Source: Siphonodentalium dalli
Lineage: Eukaryota; Mollusca; Scaphopoda; Gadilida; Siphonodentaliidae
NCBI GenBank assembly: GCA_032622095.1
Contig: CP136063.1
Location: 69,915,980 to 69,979,979, forward strand
Length of the DNA: 64,000 bases
Direction: 5' to 3'
Part shown: positions 36,131-48,850 of the stretch, piece by piece
Numbering within the stretch: position 1 is the first letter of the stretch
How the letters are laid out: the number at the start of each line of letters is the position of its first letter
Program-made: the position numbers and the translations under genes
The notes under the pieces: generated by a model
Seen by the model: only the letters and a program-made list of their open reading frames with translations
Databases searched by the model: none
Told to the model about the DNA's origin: nothing

Positions 36131-38068
36131 GAATGGTCCGAGAGAGCGATAGTATTCCAGAAATAAAGGGCGTTTGTAACAGCTGACGCGCCCAACCCGT
36201 GAATGATTGTTCCGGGTCCGAATGCCGGTTCTTTATTCACCAAACAACGCGAAATCAGTCCTTTATTTGAATGCAAACGTTTGGTGAGGCCTGTCGTACC
36301 AACATGGATCTATTCAATGCTGGCGAACTGAAACGACATGTGTTTGAATGGAATGTTTCGCGGCATGTCATTGAGGAATGTGCGCATTAAGTAACTGGGT
36401 TGCGCTCAGGTCGCGATAAGGTGGAGACAGATGATGCTTAATCAATCTTGAGTGCATATTTATCATGCTATTTTTTTGTATTTAACACAATCCCTTTCAA
36501 TTGCGACATAACTTTGTTGTGAGCAATAGTTTTATCACCATCACATCGAATGCATGTTTTTATCAACAGGGTTCGTCAACTTCGTCAAACGTAACGAAGA
36601 ATTTCGAGACGTGATATTCAAATTATAGGACTGGTTCTGATGTAATGTATTTTGACAACCAAACACTTATACTGGACATGTGTATTTTGAAGAATCAGAA
36701 TAGTTGAATGCACTAAAAGTGTTCGCTATACTTCAAATTTGGAAGATATATGTATGTTGTATCAATGAAAATGGCATGAAACTCAATTACTAAAATGAAG
36801 TCTATAAGTATTATTGCCAGACAAGAATGAATTATTATATACATGTAATCTTGACAATCCTTCCGATTTCATCGGAACATGTAGTAAGTTTCAACTGACT
36901 TTCAAAGCTAACCATCAATAACGTTATAATATGTAATGGATTTAGGCATCAGGTAAGAAGTTATTGACCATTTTATTAACGAATGAATTGTCCCATTCAG
37001 TTAAAAAATATACATTGGAATGGTATCGTATTCAGGGTTATTAAGAAGATACAAACATACGAACATTCATATAATACAGGTGCAGCATTAAGGGTTCGTA
37101 TTATTAAATTATATAACAGTACTTTTTCTTTCGTTTTCCTCACCGACATAATAGGAATATAGCCGGATCACGTAACCAGACTTGAAGACCGCAATAGGTA
37201 GGCGATTAGTTGTATATAGTGAGATGACATTTAGTTTACATATCTACATTTAAATTATTAATATAGATAATCACCCTGAACCATAAAATCGATTCATCCA
37301 GCTGGATTCATTGCGAAAAGGCGATTAATTTATCTGAGTGAAACATCGTGTCAATTTATGATGAGCTATGTCGTGACGAATTGGTTACACATATGATATT
37401 GTAGATCTTGCCATGGAACTCTACTCTGGCTAACGCCCGTTATCTACGGCCGTTAGCCAGAGTAGAGATTCATGACAAGAGTATTGTAGTTAAACATATG
37501 TATATTGTACCCCACATTACACAATATAAGTTATAAATGTTAATAGGTTTGTTGGAACAGTGGGGGTGGGAGCTCACTCCATACATGCAGGGTTTATACC
37601 TCCCTTGATGACTCGGTAAGACCGCTGCTACCGGCGACATTTTACCCACATTTGGTGGACTTCCGCGATATTAATATATATACATGTTGCCGTTATTGAG
37701 CACACAAACTATTCAACAAAATATGTCTAATTTCGTACCTTAAGTTTGGAAATCCCACTAGAACCAAAGAACTATATTGCGAAAAGATGAGATTTGGTTC
37801 TCCGATTATTTTATCAACACAAAACTCTAAACGTACATGGACGACATTGTCAAGGCAATGCGCATGACAACTTATTGACAAGTCAAACACAAGACTTCTA
37901 ATTTCCTGCAATTTTGACGAGTATAGCTTGCGAAAGTCGTCAACAAAACTACCACTCTTAATTTTCCATTCTGTCATTAAGGTTTTAATGTGGGAATTGT
38001 TCTCAAATTACATATTAAATTTGACTTTGGTGCGATCGGTTTCAGCTGGAAAAACCCGCGTTAATATA
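36131..38068. other. Mostly featureless; one small hairpin
   Basis: At 37407-37479 an inverted repeat (CTCTACTCTGGCTAACG and its complement) forms a hairpin of about 73 bp, probably a tiny MITE remnant. A 94-codon minus-strand ORF (37693-37977) has no recognised domain. I see nothing else. Confidence 0.45.
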
Positions 38069-39642
38069 AATGAAAGTGTCAATGACACTGTAGCTCAACT
38101 TGGAAAGGGAATAATTTGATGTATTGCAGTCAATGGAGCAATTAGGAATGTGGAAAGTTGAATGTCTAATACTAGTTTATAGACATGAAGAGAAAAGTAA
38201 AATCCAAGATGGCTGCTGGCGGCCATGTTTTCGGCCGAATGACCCCAAAATGATTCGTTCCCATCTACATGTCATCGTTAACATCCATGACAAATTTTAT
38301 GACGATCAGACTAAAGGTACGACCTGCAGCCCATGCTAAAGAATTTAGTCATACAAAGAGTAAAATCCAAGATGGCTGCTGGCGGCCATGTTTTTTGGCC
38401 AAATGACCCCAAAATTACTCGTTCCAATCTACATGTCAATATTATCATCCATAACAAATTTCATGATGATCAGACGAACAGTACGACCAATTTCAACAGC
38501 CATGACAAATTTTATGATGATCAGACTAAAGGTACGACATGTAGCCCGTGCTAAAGAATTTAGTCATACAAAGAGTAAAATCCAAGATGGCTGCTGGCGG
38601 CCATGTTTTTTGGCCGAATGATCCCAAAATGACTCGTTCCCATGTACATGTCATTATTAACATTCTAGACAAATTTTATGATGATCAGACTAAAATTAGG
38701 ACCTGTAGCCCGTGCTAAAGGATTTAGTCATACAAAGAGTAAAATCCAAGATAACTGCTGGCGGCCAGGTTTTTTAGCCGAATGACCCCAAAATTACTCG
38801 TTCCCATATACATGTCAATATTATCAATCATGACAAATTTCATGATGATCAGACGAACAGTACGACCTGTGGCCCGTGCTAATGGATTAAATTTTGAAAT
38901 CCAAGATGGCCACTGGCGGCCATGTGTTTTGTCCGAATGACCCCAAAATGACTCGTTCCCATCTACATTCCAATTTCAACAGCCATGACAAATTTCATGA
39001 TGATCAGACTAAAGGTACCACATGTAGCCCGTGCTAAAGGATTTAGTCATACAAAGAGTAAAATCCAAAATGGCTGCTGGTGGCCATGTTTTTTTTGCCG
39101 AATGACCCCAAAATGACTCGTTCCCATCTACATGTCATTGTTAACATCCATGAAAAATTATATCATAATCCGACCAAAGGTACGACCTGTAGGCCGTGCC
39201 AAAGAATTTAGTCATGCAAAGAGTAAAATCTAAGATGGCTGCCGGTGGCCATGTTTTTTGGCTGAACAACCCCAAAATTACTCGTTCCCATCTACATGTC
39301 AATATTAACATCCATGACAAATTTCATGATGATCAGACGAACAGTACGACCTGTATCCCGTGCTAATGGATTGAATATTGAAATCCAAGATGGCCACTGG
39401 CGGCCATGTTTTTTTCCCGAATGAACCCAAAATGAATCGTTCCCATCTACATGTCAATGTCAACAGCTATGACAAATTTTATAATGATCCGACCAAAGGT
39501 ACGACCTGTAGCCTGTGCTAAAGGAAATTGTTGACGCATCACACACGGACACACACACACACCCTCACACACACACGCACACACGGACGACGGATACCAA
39601 GCCATGGCAATAGCTCAAACTTTATAAAGTAAAGTTGAGCTA
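38069..39642 (+). repeat. Satellite-bearing repeat, long copy (~8 units of ~160 bp)
   Basis: It begins AATGAAAGTGTCAATGACAC, the same start as 2544, then has about eight tandem units near 38206, 38368, 38580, 38745, 38900, 39065, 39230 and 39384. Each carries AAGATGGCTGCTGGCGGCCA, CCGAATGACCCCAAAATGAC, CCCATCTACATGTCA, GACAAATTTCATGATGATCA. It ends GGAAATTGTTGACG, a CA/CG-rich tail (39540-39590) and AAAGTTGAGCTA, the inverted match of TAGCTCAACTT at 38091. Two unit subtypes alternate in part of the array. ORFs here are repeat-derived. Confidence 0.85.
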
Positions 39643-40558
39643 AAAACCAGACTAGTACCCAGCCGGTGACAGAGTCAGAAAGGAAGTATGACTGGTGCGC
39701 TCTGATAGAGATTGGGATGTGAGCACAAGTTGCCGAACTTAGCTATGTTGATCTCACCGGGCATTCAACTGCTAACTATAAGAGTAAAAGTATAAGAGAT
39801 GGTTTTAATTCAAATGTATTGTACAAGTTGTAGCCGTTGGTAAGGCTATGTTCTCACATTATAGGTGTAAAAGTAAATATTATATGAGAATTATAAGGAA
39901 AGGTCTGTCGAAGAGATAACTGATTGAACCCTCTCGAAAATGCGCATATTCAGTGTTTGTATAGTGCGGTACGCCATGCAAACAGGAGATTTGTTTCAGA
40001 GAAGATGGCCAGTACACATGTCTCATGGCTAAATGGCATCTTTGTTGATAGGGTTGAAGATATCCTCTTCGGTCAATGCAACTATCCAATACTCTAAATG
40101 ATCAATTGTTTAGCAGCACGCAAACGTTCATTGCATCGTCCGATAGATTCCATTGACGAAATTTTTTCAAAATCCTAATAAGCATATATATCTCCATGTA
40201 TTCGCCCATATAGCTATCGAGATTTAGGCTCAGCCCTCCATAGGACCTACGTCCCCTCCCTGATATATGTCCTCTCACAACTTTAGACACTCACCCTCGA
40301 TCCCGAATAGTTTTTTTTAGGTACTACATACCAACTAAGCTAATTTTGAGACCAAACATAATACAATATTTAAATACTATTATGAGCTTGAACAGTGCTT
40401 AGGGAGAGGAGCAATGGACTAAGTTGAATAACTTGTGCTCCCATCCCGTTTGATTACCTCATATCATTTTTCAGATTCTATTTGTCAATGTATAAAATAT
40501 ATTCATGTAAACTGGGTTCAAATAAAAAAAAAAAATAAAAAAAAATAATATATATATA
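39643..40558. other. No supported gene
   Basis: Short minus-strand ORFs at 39880-40089 and 40102-40290 have no domain or splice context. The last 60 bases are A/T-rich leading into the telomere-like block. Confidence 0.4.
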
Positions 40559-40640
40559 ACCCTAGCCCTAACACTAGCCCTAACCCTAACCATAACACTA
40601 GCCCTAACCCTAACCCTATAGCCCTGACCCTAACCCTATA
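40559..40640 (-). repeat. Interstitial telomere-like repeat block
   Basis: Runs of CCCTAA mixed with CACTAG and CCATAA variants (CCCTAACCCTAACCATAACA). The perfect unit is the complement of TTAGGG, the usual animal telomere repeat. Its degenerate state and position inside ordinary sequence indicate an interstitial remnant. Confidence 0.85.
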
Positions 40641-41801
40641 ACACAAGAGAATGGCGAATGGAGGGAGGTGCGTGGTTTCTTACATGAAGATATACCATAA
40701 ACTAACAATGAACGCTCTTTATTTCTTTCATTCTGGAGCCGATCTTTCGAAATGATATGCATTGAATAAGGTTTTTCGTGGAATACAATGTCCATGTTTT
40801 TAAGCTTATCGACCTATTTTGGCTGATTGTGTCATTGTCGCATGGTTGTGTGCCCAGGATCTCACAAACGTGCAAAAAGCCACAATCATCCCCCAAATAC
40901 ATGCGCAAAACGTGATACAGCATATAAAAAACAATAAAAATTTTGTTGTGATTTAAATTGAAATTTCAAAGGAATATGGATGAGTATTACGCCCGCTTTG
41001 AGTTAGGCTAACTCTGGCGAACGAGACTTTGAGATGTTGTGCACATTTGCAAGATCATGTGTGGCTGTTTGCACAAAACCATGCGACAATGTCCAATTCA
41101 ACCCTATTTTGATCCCTGGAACAGGGGAATAGGTATAGAACAGTCAAATTCAATTTGTCACATCAGTGCGCCACTTTAGCCGGTCATCAGACTCCTCGAC
41201 AGATGCTGCTAAGATAGTGAAATATTTATTCCACACTAACGCCCCGGCTACTTGGACGAAAGCGTATTAGATAATAAAGTTAAGCCCCCTTTGTGACGAA
41301 TTAATGACAGTGATAAACTACATGGTCGTTGTTTTCTCCTGACAATATATATGGTGGTACCAATTACCGAGTAAATACGATTACGGAGGTCTCAATCCCG
41401 TCCAACAGGTTTCCGTTTACCTGTCAATTACAGGTAAATCTCAGGTAAAACATCGATTTGTCAAACGTGTGAACGATCTGATGCCTGTGATTGACGATGG
41501 GATGTTGTTGTGACATGGGGTGGAGTTCACGCGCACTGAGGTTCACAATCTGGTCACAAGCACGTGCATGGTTAGCGGGTCTTTGTTTGAGGGGGTCCAA
41601 TTTGGAATTTGCATACCCGTCTCTAGGAAACTCAAATTGTACTCATTGAGTTGGGCTTTTAAATTAATATCTCAAAATGTCCAACTAGTTAGAAATGTCC
41701 TACCTATTTGGCCAATCTTAACAGCTCGGGCATTTATTTATAAATACAACTATCATCATTACAGGAGACATTGGCTCAAGGATAAAGATAGAATATGCCA
41801 T
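40641..41801. other. No supported gene
   Basis: Short ORFs only. The 185-codon ORF starting at 41520 continues straight into the family A MITE at 41802, and its second half is MITE sequence, so it is rejected. Confidence 0.4.
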
Positions 41802-42202
41802 TTAACCCTTTACCCAACAAACCGGCCAAAACCGGCCAAATATAGCTTCCACAGCCTAAAATATCTTCGGTCTGTCTCAATAGAACCATACAAATATGGA
41901 TATCATTGGAACCGGCTCCTTGACCACATTGTGGTGGTTACAGTTATGCCCTGTGCCAATGCATTCTCTTATATATGCGAGTCGACCATAGGTCGCCTCG
42001 CATATATAAGAGAATGCATTGGCCTAAAAAAAATCTTTTTTAAAACACTTTTTACCATTTTTTCTTACCTTCTTTAACAATTTTATAATTTTTAATGTGT
42101 TAAGCCAATGCATTCTCTTATATATACGAGGCGACCTATGGTCGACTCGCATATATAAGAGAATGCATTGGCACAGGGCCCTTCTGTTGGGTAAAGGGTT
42201 AA
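41802..42202. mobile_element. Family A TTAA MITE, complete (copy A5)
   Basis: TTAA at 41802-41805 and 42199-42202, with core hairpins at 41955-42023 and 42104-42172. The left arm has lost part of the repeated AAAACGCCC tract seen in A3. It is in the same orientation as A3. Confidence 0.87.
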
Positions 42203-43169
42203 CGCAGATTTAATTGGAATTACGCAAATTAATATTTAAATGGAGGTGATACATTTAATTGACTTTTTTTTAATTTTTTTAAAATTTTTATAAAACAACA
42301 GTTTGTGTGAGTTTAACAACCACTTTAACACTACTTTGTGTGCATACGTACATCGAAATTGAATACAAGGGAAAAATGATCACATGAGCCTCCAGGTTAC
42401 GAAGTATTCCGACAGATATGGTTCTTATAAGTGTGAGAGTCTATTTTTGGCTACGGAAATGGACGAGCAGTTGAGATGGTTGAACAATTTTCAACGGCAT
42501 CCAGTCTTTAGTTGAAGGAACAGGGTGGAACGGAAAATATTCCAATATGTTGGTAACAAATGACATAGTTTACACTAGATAATGACACATTTACATTACA
42601 TAATGACATAGTTTACACTAGAAATCGGAACAATTTCAAAATAATTTCTGTCTGAATTTTCAAGCAGCAGCAGAATGATTCAGGTATGAATAAATTTCCC
42701 AAATTGAAATTTGGATCATGCAGGTTTGAAATGAGACCTTCAAAGTTCAAACCCTGGTTGCTACGACTCTATCTGGCCAACTCGTCATATTACAGTGTTG
42801 CGAATTTAGAGTTTTGTGCCAAAAGTATGCTCACTAGTTTCGGTGCTATCTTAATTGTATTGCCAGTAGGTTAAACGTACTTTTACTGCATCATATATCA
42901 CATGTACCTGTTACCATGCACGTGGCGACAGGGTGTCTCACCCCTAGATCAATGCATGCATCTCCACTCCACCACTAAGTCTAGCTACGCCCGTTGAAAT
43001 CATACTCCACAATAGCAATATATTTATTATTAGTTAATATCTATTCCTTAGTAATGTACTTCACTGTAGCTGTCAAGCTGAAGGTCACAAGCTCCAATAC
43101 CTATTATATATGCCTAATAATATGTTCTTGATGACGTTACCTTTTCTGATTATCGTTGACTTAAATTTT
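42203..43169. other. AT-rich, no supported gene
   Basis: A direct repeat of CATAATGACATAGTTTACAC-type sequence lies at about 42560-42620. No exon or element limits are evident. Confidence 0.4.
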
Positions 43170-44329
43170 CGTCGCGTGAGAACCAGAAGGTTCTAACTGT
43201 ATTTTGGCGGGAAAATGAGTTATTGGTACCGATAGAACCGGCAGCTCATAATCTGTCCGTTAAACGCATGATCACGTGACCTCGAGTCCCAGTTTTCACA
43301 CAAAATGCTGTGCAAATACGTTCCATCTCCAATCGGCATTCTTTTGGTAGAGCAAGATGGTTCTATCTACGGAGCCAATGGTATTGGCAGATCCGCGTCA
43401 CGTGATGTAAGTTTGGCGAATGGCTGTCGACGAAATGTGAATTGTGTTGTCTCGACAATAATATGAGATAAATATTATAACGTTTCAACATTATTACGGT
43501 ATAGCCCAATATAAATGTTCCCTTGAATACTATTTACCTCTTCAACCTACAAAAGTATCAAGATCAAGTCAATAAGACACTTTTGTGAGCTATATTGTAG
43601 ATAGAACGTTCTGACATTGTGATTTTCAATCCTAGGATTTCCACTTAGACCTTGTGTGTGTAGATAGAACGTTCTTGTGCTACGGGCGAGTGATTGATGT
43701 GTTACTTCATAGTGTTCCATCTACGTTTGATAGAGTGATTTAAGGACTCGTCATGTTATGCGTGTGAGTTAGACCTTCGGGTTCTGTCTCGTGTATCAAC
43801 TTGCACTGCCTGATTTGACCTTAGACTTAACGAATCCCGATTTAGCACAAAAATACAAAGCCATGCTGAGCCGTTGTCATTACTTGTCCCAGAGTCTTGT
43901 CATATATCATGGAATTAGGATGTATCTGAGGAGGTTTATGTTATGGTAGAGTCAATTTTTGTTTAAATATTAGATTTTTGGGGTGAATTAGCTAAAAGTT
44001 TTGATTATTTTTAAGTTAAGCGTGTCACTGTCCAAAACCCAATTCGTTCCTAAATATGCAATGACTTCAATATATTTTGATCGTCTTTCCGCAACTTCCA
44101 GTCAAGTGTTTTTTTACTTTTTGGAAAGTAATCATTACCCGTGATGGAATGGAACCCAATAAGTGTATTTTTATGTATATTTGACATATCGATATCACTG
44201 ACGTGAATCACCTGCCCATTAGCATAAATATTGATTAACTATTATCAGGGGGAATCATTTAACGTTTCCTCCATCGTGCATAAACGCCATCAACATGGAG
44301 AACTATATATTACTATATCGTTGAGTAAT

Positions 44330-45720
44330 TGTGGAAAACAATGTACATCCAACCCAGTAACATACAGGCACTCCATATATATACACATAAACACCACACA
44401 AATGGCAAGATAGTCACTCACTCTATACACATACACCTGAACCATGACCATATAGTCAAACCCTGTATACATATTCACCACTTTCATGATCATAAGTCAA
44501 TGCTTGTATGCCTATTTATCTCACCAGTGTCCATACAGTCAATCCCCGTATACCTATTCGCCATGGCCAAAATAGCCATTCGAGATCAATATATACACCC
44601 CATCCATGACCATAGAGTCACTCCATGTACATGTATACATATGCATATCACCATTGGCCATATAGCCACTCGCCATGACCTTATATATCCAATCTCGTGT
44701 ATACATGTACACCCCCACACATGCATTGCAATAAAGCCATGCACACATGTAGGCACACTATGTATACTCATACACCTGACCCATGACCATATAGTCAGCC
44801 CTGACTATATATTCAACGCATTCCTGATCATACATTCAATCATTGTATACCTATACACCTCACCATTGGTCATCGGTCACTCGCTGTATACATGTTCACC
44901 AAACCCATGGCAAAATAGCCACGCAAGTTATACATATACTCCCAACCATGACCATAGAATCACTCCAGTTAAACATATGCACCTCACTAATGGCTATATA
45001 GCTACTCACTTTATGCACATACCTCTCCATAACCATAGCCATACTAGTGTATACCCGTACACCATACACATGACCATACAGCCATGCAGGCCCACTAGGT
45101 TAGGTATACTCCTACACCTGACCCATAACCATATACATGACATTGTAGTCACTCCCTGTATACCTATTCACCACATTCATGATCATACAGTCACTCCTTG
45201 TATACCTGTTCACCTCACCATTGGCCATACAGTGAGTCCCTGAAAACATAGCTGCACATCGATGTATCCATTCACTCCACCCATGATCATACAGCCAACA
45301 CATGTACATCATATACATATACACCTACCCATGGCAATACAGCCACACAAGGTACACCTGTGTATCCCACCCATGACCCTGCAGTCACTCCATATATACA
45401 TAAACAGACATATTACCATGTATGTACTCTCGTTAATTACATAAACCACACCAATGCCCATTAAGCCACATTATGTACACATGTACAGGGTAGTCATAAC
45501 CATAAAAAAACATACAGTCACTCCATGTATACCTATTCACCTCATACATGACCATACACGCACTCCTTGCATACATATACATCTCATCATTCCCATCCCT
45601 TTCATGACCATATTGCTAATCATGTACACCTATTTACATCATTCATGACCATACAGTAACTCCCTTTATACATATTCACCTCACCTATGACCACACGGTA
45701 ACTCCCATGTTGCCATCTTG
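44330..45720 (+). repeat. Degenerate minisatellite, ~42-bp period
   Basis: Variants of CATACAGTCACTCCATGTAT, ACCTATTCACCTCACCCATG and ACC recur for about 1.4 kb with a spacing of 40-44 bases. Stops are rare, so a 304-codon ORF (44329-45243) and several antisense ORFs appear. His/Pro/Ile-rich repetition without any start or splice context argues against coding. Confidence 0.85.
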
Positions 45721-45882
45721 ACATCCACCCTATATCAAAGAGGTTCTCGGAAACAAAACCAGATAAGGCAACTTTAAAATTTATTTGTTATGCCCCATAA
45801 GGAAATGAGACAACCAAAATAGAACATTTAGTTATCAGTTGATTAGCTAACATGTAAAATAACCAAGTTAGTCACAATTTGC

Positions 45883-46920
45883 TACATATTCGGAAACGCA
45901 GAGAATAATGTTCGTGATATATGTAAAAATTTGTTGCCATTTTGGAAGCCTTATACATGTATGGTCCACATTCGAGAAAAGTGAATTAAGCTAGGTCGGT
46001 AAACTTTCAGCAGAAGTTCGAGCATCAGCAAAAGGTAGTTGATTTTTCTGCACTTCCACCGTGTTAGGAATCTTTAATTCTGCACTAAAAAAAAGCCAAT
46101 ATGATAGCAACACAGTGGAGACTTGCAACCGTTGCCAAATCAGTGTAGCACTTTATGGATGGACGGCCAATTATAGATAGCCTGCGTTGTTTGGACCATT
46201 TTTCCTGTAAGATGCTGCATAGAATTTCTATTGACTGATACCATCACATTTGACAGTGACAGTGAAGATGAGATTACATAACCCGTGGGCAGAACAATTG
46301 CAATTTATTATATGAAACTTCTGACAACTAGTACGAATGACCTTTCGAGTTTAGTATAAAATTGAAAGCATTGAGAACACTATCTTGGGGTAGGGTTAAG
46401 TTTTACTTTATTTCTTAATTCTGGTCTGGTACATGATTATAGCATTTCATGTCTGATATTGGGGAAGAATTTGTGCTTATTGTGGTGCATGTTGTGCAGC
46501 TGTATCCATAAAACTGACAAAGTCATGGGAATTTTTCAAAAACATTTCCTATAAAAATTATAAATTTATTAGCCAATTTACCCTAAAAAAATCAAATATT
46601 TAAACAACGCAGCCTATCTATAATTGGCCGTCCATCCATAAAATGCTACACTGGGAGTGGTTGATTTGGCAACGGTTGCAAGTCTCCACTGTGTTGCTAT
46701 CATATTGGCTTTTTTTAGTGCAGAATTAAAGATTCCTAACACGGTGGAAGTGCAGAAAAATCAACTACCTTTTGCTGATTCTCGAACTTCTGCTGAAAGT
46801 TTACCCACCTAGCTTAATTCACTTTTCTCGAATGTGGACCATACATGTATAAGGCTTCAAAAATGGCAACAATTTTTTACATATATCTCGAACATTATTC
46901 TCTGCGTTTCCGAATATGTA
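45883..46920. mobile_element. Foldback element with ~310-bp arms and ~410-bp loop
   Basis: The left arm 45883-46192 (TACATATTCGGAAACGCAGA ... AGATAGCCTGCGTTGTTT) is nearly perfectly reverse-complemented at 46602-46920. The loop (46193-46601) has no ORF. Transcription through it would give a dsRNA hairpin of about 300 bp. No target duplication is obvious, so it may be a foldback transposon or a local inverted duplication. Confidence 0.85.
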
Positions 46921-47680
46921 AAACGGGCTATTCTGACTTGACAGGTATTTTCAGATAGAAAATCAGTTTATGGCGAGGGTTAAGTTTTTGGAAATATCTC
47001 GGCTTGTTGTATATCATTGCTTATGATGTTGATATTAATAATCAGGTATATAATGCTGACACTTTTGATGCACCAACGACAATCATTTATACAATACAAT
47101 AGTACCACACGTTACAAGTTACACGTACATATGTCTGATCCTGTCTATTAACTGACCAGTGGGTTGTGCTTATTCAATTCGAATTCCTTCATTATATTGC
47201 ACCAAACAATCTTTATATAATTCACAAAATTGAATAGTCCCAGTTTCTACCTGACACAATCGTCAATCTGACATGGTTTCATTGCAGACTGAGGTTTGTG
47301 TCAGATGAAAACCCGGGCTACAATTTGAAGTGTGGTTATCCAGAGATTATCGTAGATAGAACTCACAAGTTTGAGAAGGTCCGTGATTTATTGTGCCACA
47401 GTGTCCTATCTACTAGGGCATTCTGATCCGCACAGAATCTGACCATTCTGTGTGCAAAAGGTTCTATCTGCAAACACATTTTTACATATCACGCCGTGAA
47501 TCCGTTTTGTTTGGGCATGAAACCTCGCATGCACATAAAGTCCGACCATGGGCACAACATATAACTTCCGCGCATATAACAAATGGGTTTTAGTACGAAA
47601 TTCAGGTGCTCAAAATTTCAATGTCGATTTTCTCTAAAATTGAGTAATGGTAGTTAGAACCTTCTGGTTCTCACGCGACG

Positions 47681-48679
47681 CATTGGCAGCGATGCCAACA
47701 CCAAAAAAAGCGAACTTCAAGCCGCCAAGTGGCTTTAAACAATCATGCACTGAATGTAAGATAATTTGAGGCCTGATTGTGAGTTGCTTTAAAGATGGAT
47801 TATCTCTTTAAATAACAAATTTGAAATAGTTGCTTGGGTATAAAATAATAAATATGAATTGAAGACCCCTGTCTGGAAACGCTTCTACCAATTAATATTG
47901 ATTTTATTTCGAATATGTTATTATCAAATGAGATTATTAAGTGGGACACGTTATTGTTCTATTTTTAGAACATACCATTCAGGCGATAACATATGACGAT
48001 AGAGATCATTAGGCTGTTCTCATAACTACGTTCCGAACATCAACTGCACCAATATTGATTAGTTTGTGTTGTTTAATTCCATAGTTATAAGCGACACTGA
48101 GTCTAATTAACGTTTATTTGTGGCAAAATTACACAATATAATTTCTGGTCTCTATTAACATTAACCATTTTTGTTCGTTAGCTAAACAACCACAGCTTTT
48201 TATACCAAAATATATTCGAAATATAATCAATATTAATCGATAGAAGCATTTCCGTCAGGAGTCGTCGATTCATATGTAATATTTTCTACCTAAATAGCAC
48301 ATGTTTACAAAGAGATAGACCATCTTTGAGTTGCAAAGGTTGACAAAGCTATATCTTACTTCTGCATCAGTAGTCCTGGTCAATACTAATACGATGGTTT
48401 GCCTCTGGGGATGCCTATTGGGCAAACCTACTTTCGCCAAGTACAGCAAGGGGGGGGGGGGTGAAACATTTGCAGGCACGTGTGCTGATTTTTGACTTTC
48501 GACCCTTGTTGGGACCCACCCACCCCCCGCGTCCAAATGTTTTTCCGTTTTCGGCTGTTTTTTCCGACCATTTTTTGACACCCACCCCCTTTTAACACTA
48601 AAACAGAGATTTGCGGGGTGAATTTCACTGTAAACAGTTGTATATGAATTTATGCGCATACTATTAGTCATGGATGTGA
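47681..48679. other. No supported gene; poly-G tract
   Basis: A run of G at about 48451-48462 sits in a C/G-skewed stretch. The 139-codon minus-strand ORF (48270-48689) runs through this low-complexity part and into the satellite unit, so I do not call it. Confidence 0.4.
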
Positions 48680-48850
48680 ACATTGACATGTAGATAGGAA
48701 CAAGTCATTTTGGGGTTATTCGGTCCAAAAAAAACATGGCTGCCAGCAGCCATCTTGGATTTCAAAATTCAATCATTAGCATGGGCTACAGGCTATACTG
48801 TTTGTCTGATCATCATGAAATTTGTCATTTATGTTAATATTGACATATAT
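48680..48850 (-). repeat. Solo unit of the ~160-bp satellite
   Basis: Reverse orientation: GACATGTAGATAGGAACAAG, then CAGCAGCCATCTTGGATTTC, then CTGATCATCATGAAATTTGT match one unit of the 38069-39642 array. An isolated unit 9 kb from the array suggests the unit can spread alone or that a larger copy has been deleted. Confidence 0.75.

Larger units (their letters stand above)
43170..47680. mobile_element. 4.5-kb segment bounded by perfect 29-bp inverted repeats
   Basis: Positions 43170-43198 (CGTCGCGTGAGAACCAGAAG, then GTTCTAACT) are exactly reverse-complemented at 47652-47680. Inside both ends are variants of TAGATAGAAC (near 43230, 43370, 43601, 43661, 43716; 47351, 47404, 47461). Several extend to the palindrome AGAACGTTCT, i.e. 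GAAnnTTC, at 43604 and 43667, with GAAGGTTC at 43186 and GAACCTTC at 47657. Repeated subterminal motifs plus terminal inverted repeats are typical of large DNA transposons. No transposase ORF is seen: the interior is a minisatellite (44330-45720) and a foldback (45883-46920). I find no target duplication, which lowers certainty. Confidence 0.55.

Noticed and set aside
41520-42077. 185-codon ORF
   Set aside because: More than half is family A MITE sequence, including a hairpin. The first part has no recognisable domain.
44329-45243. 304-codon ORF, the longest in the window
   Set aside because: It is a ~42-bp-period minisatellite with few stop codons by composition. Antisense ORFs are open for the same reason, and there is no domain, splice or start context.
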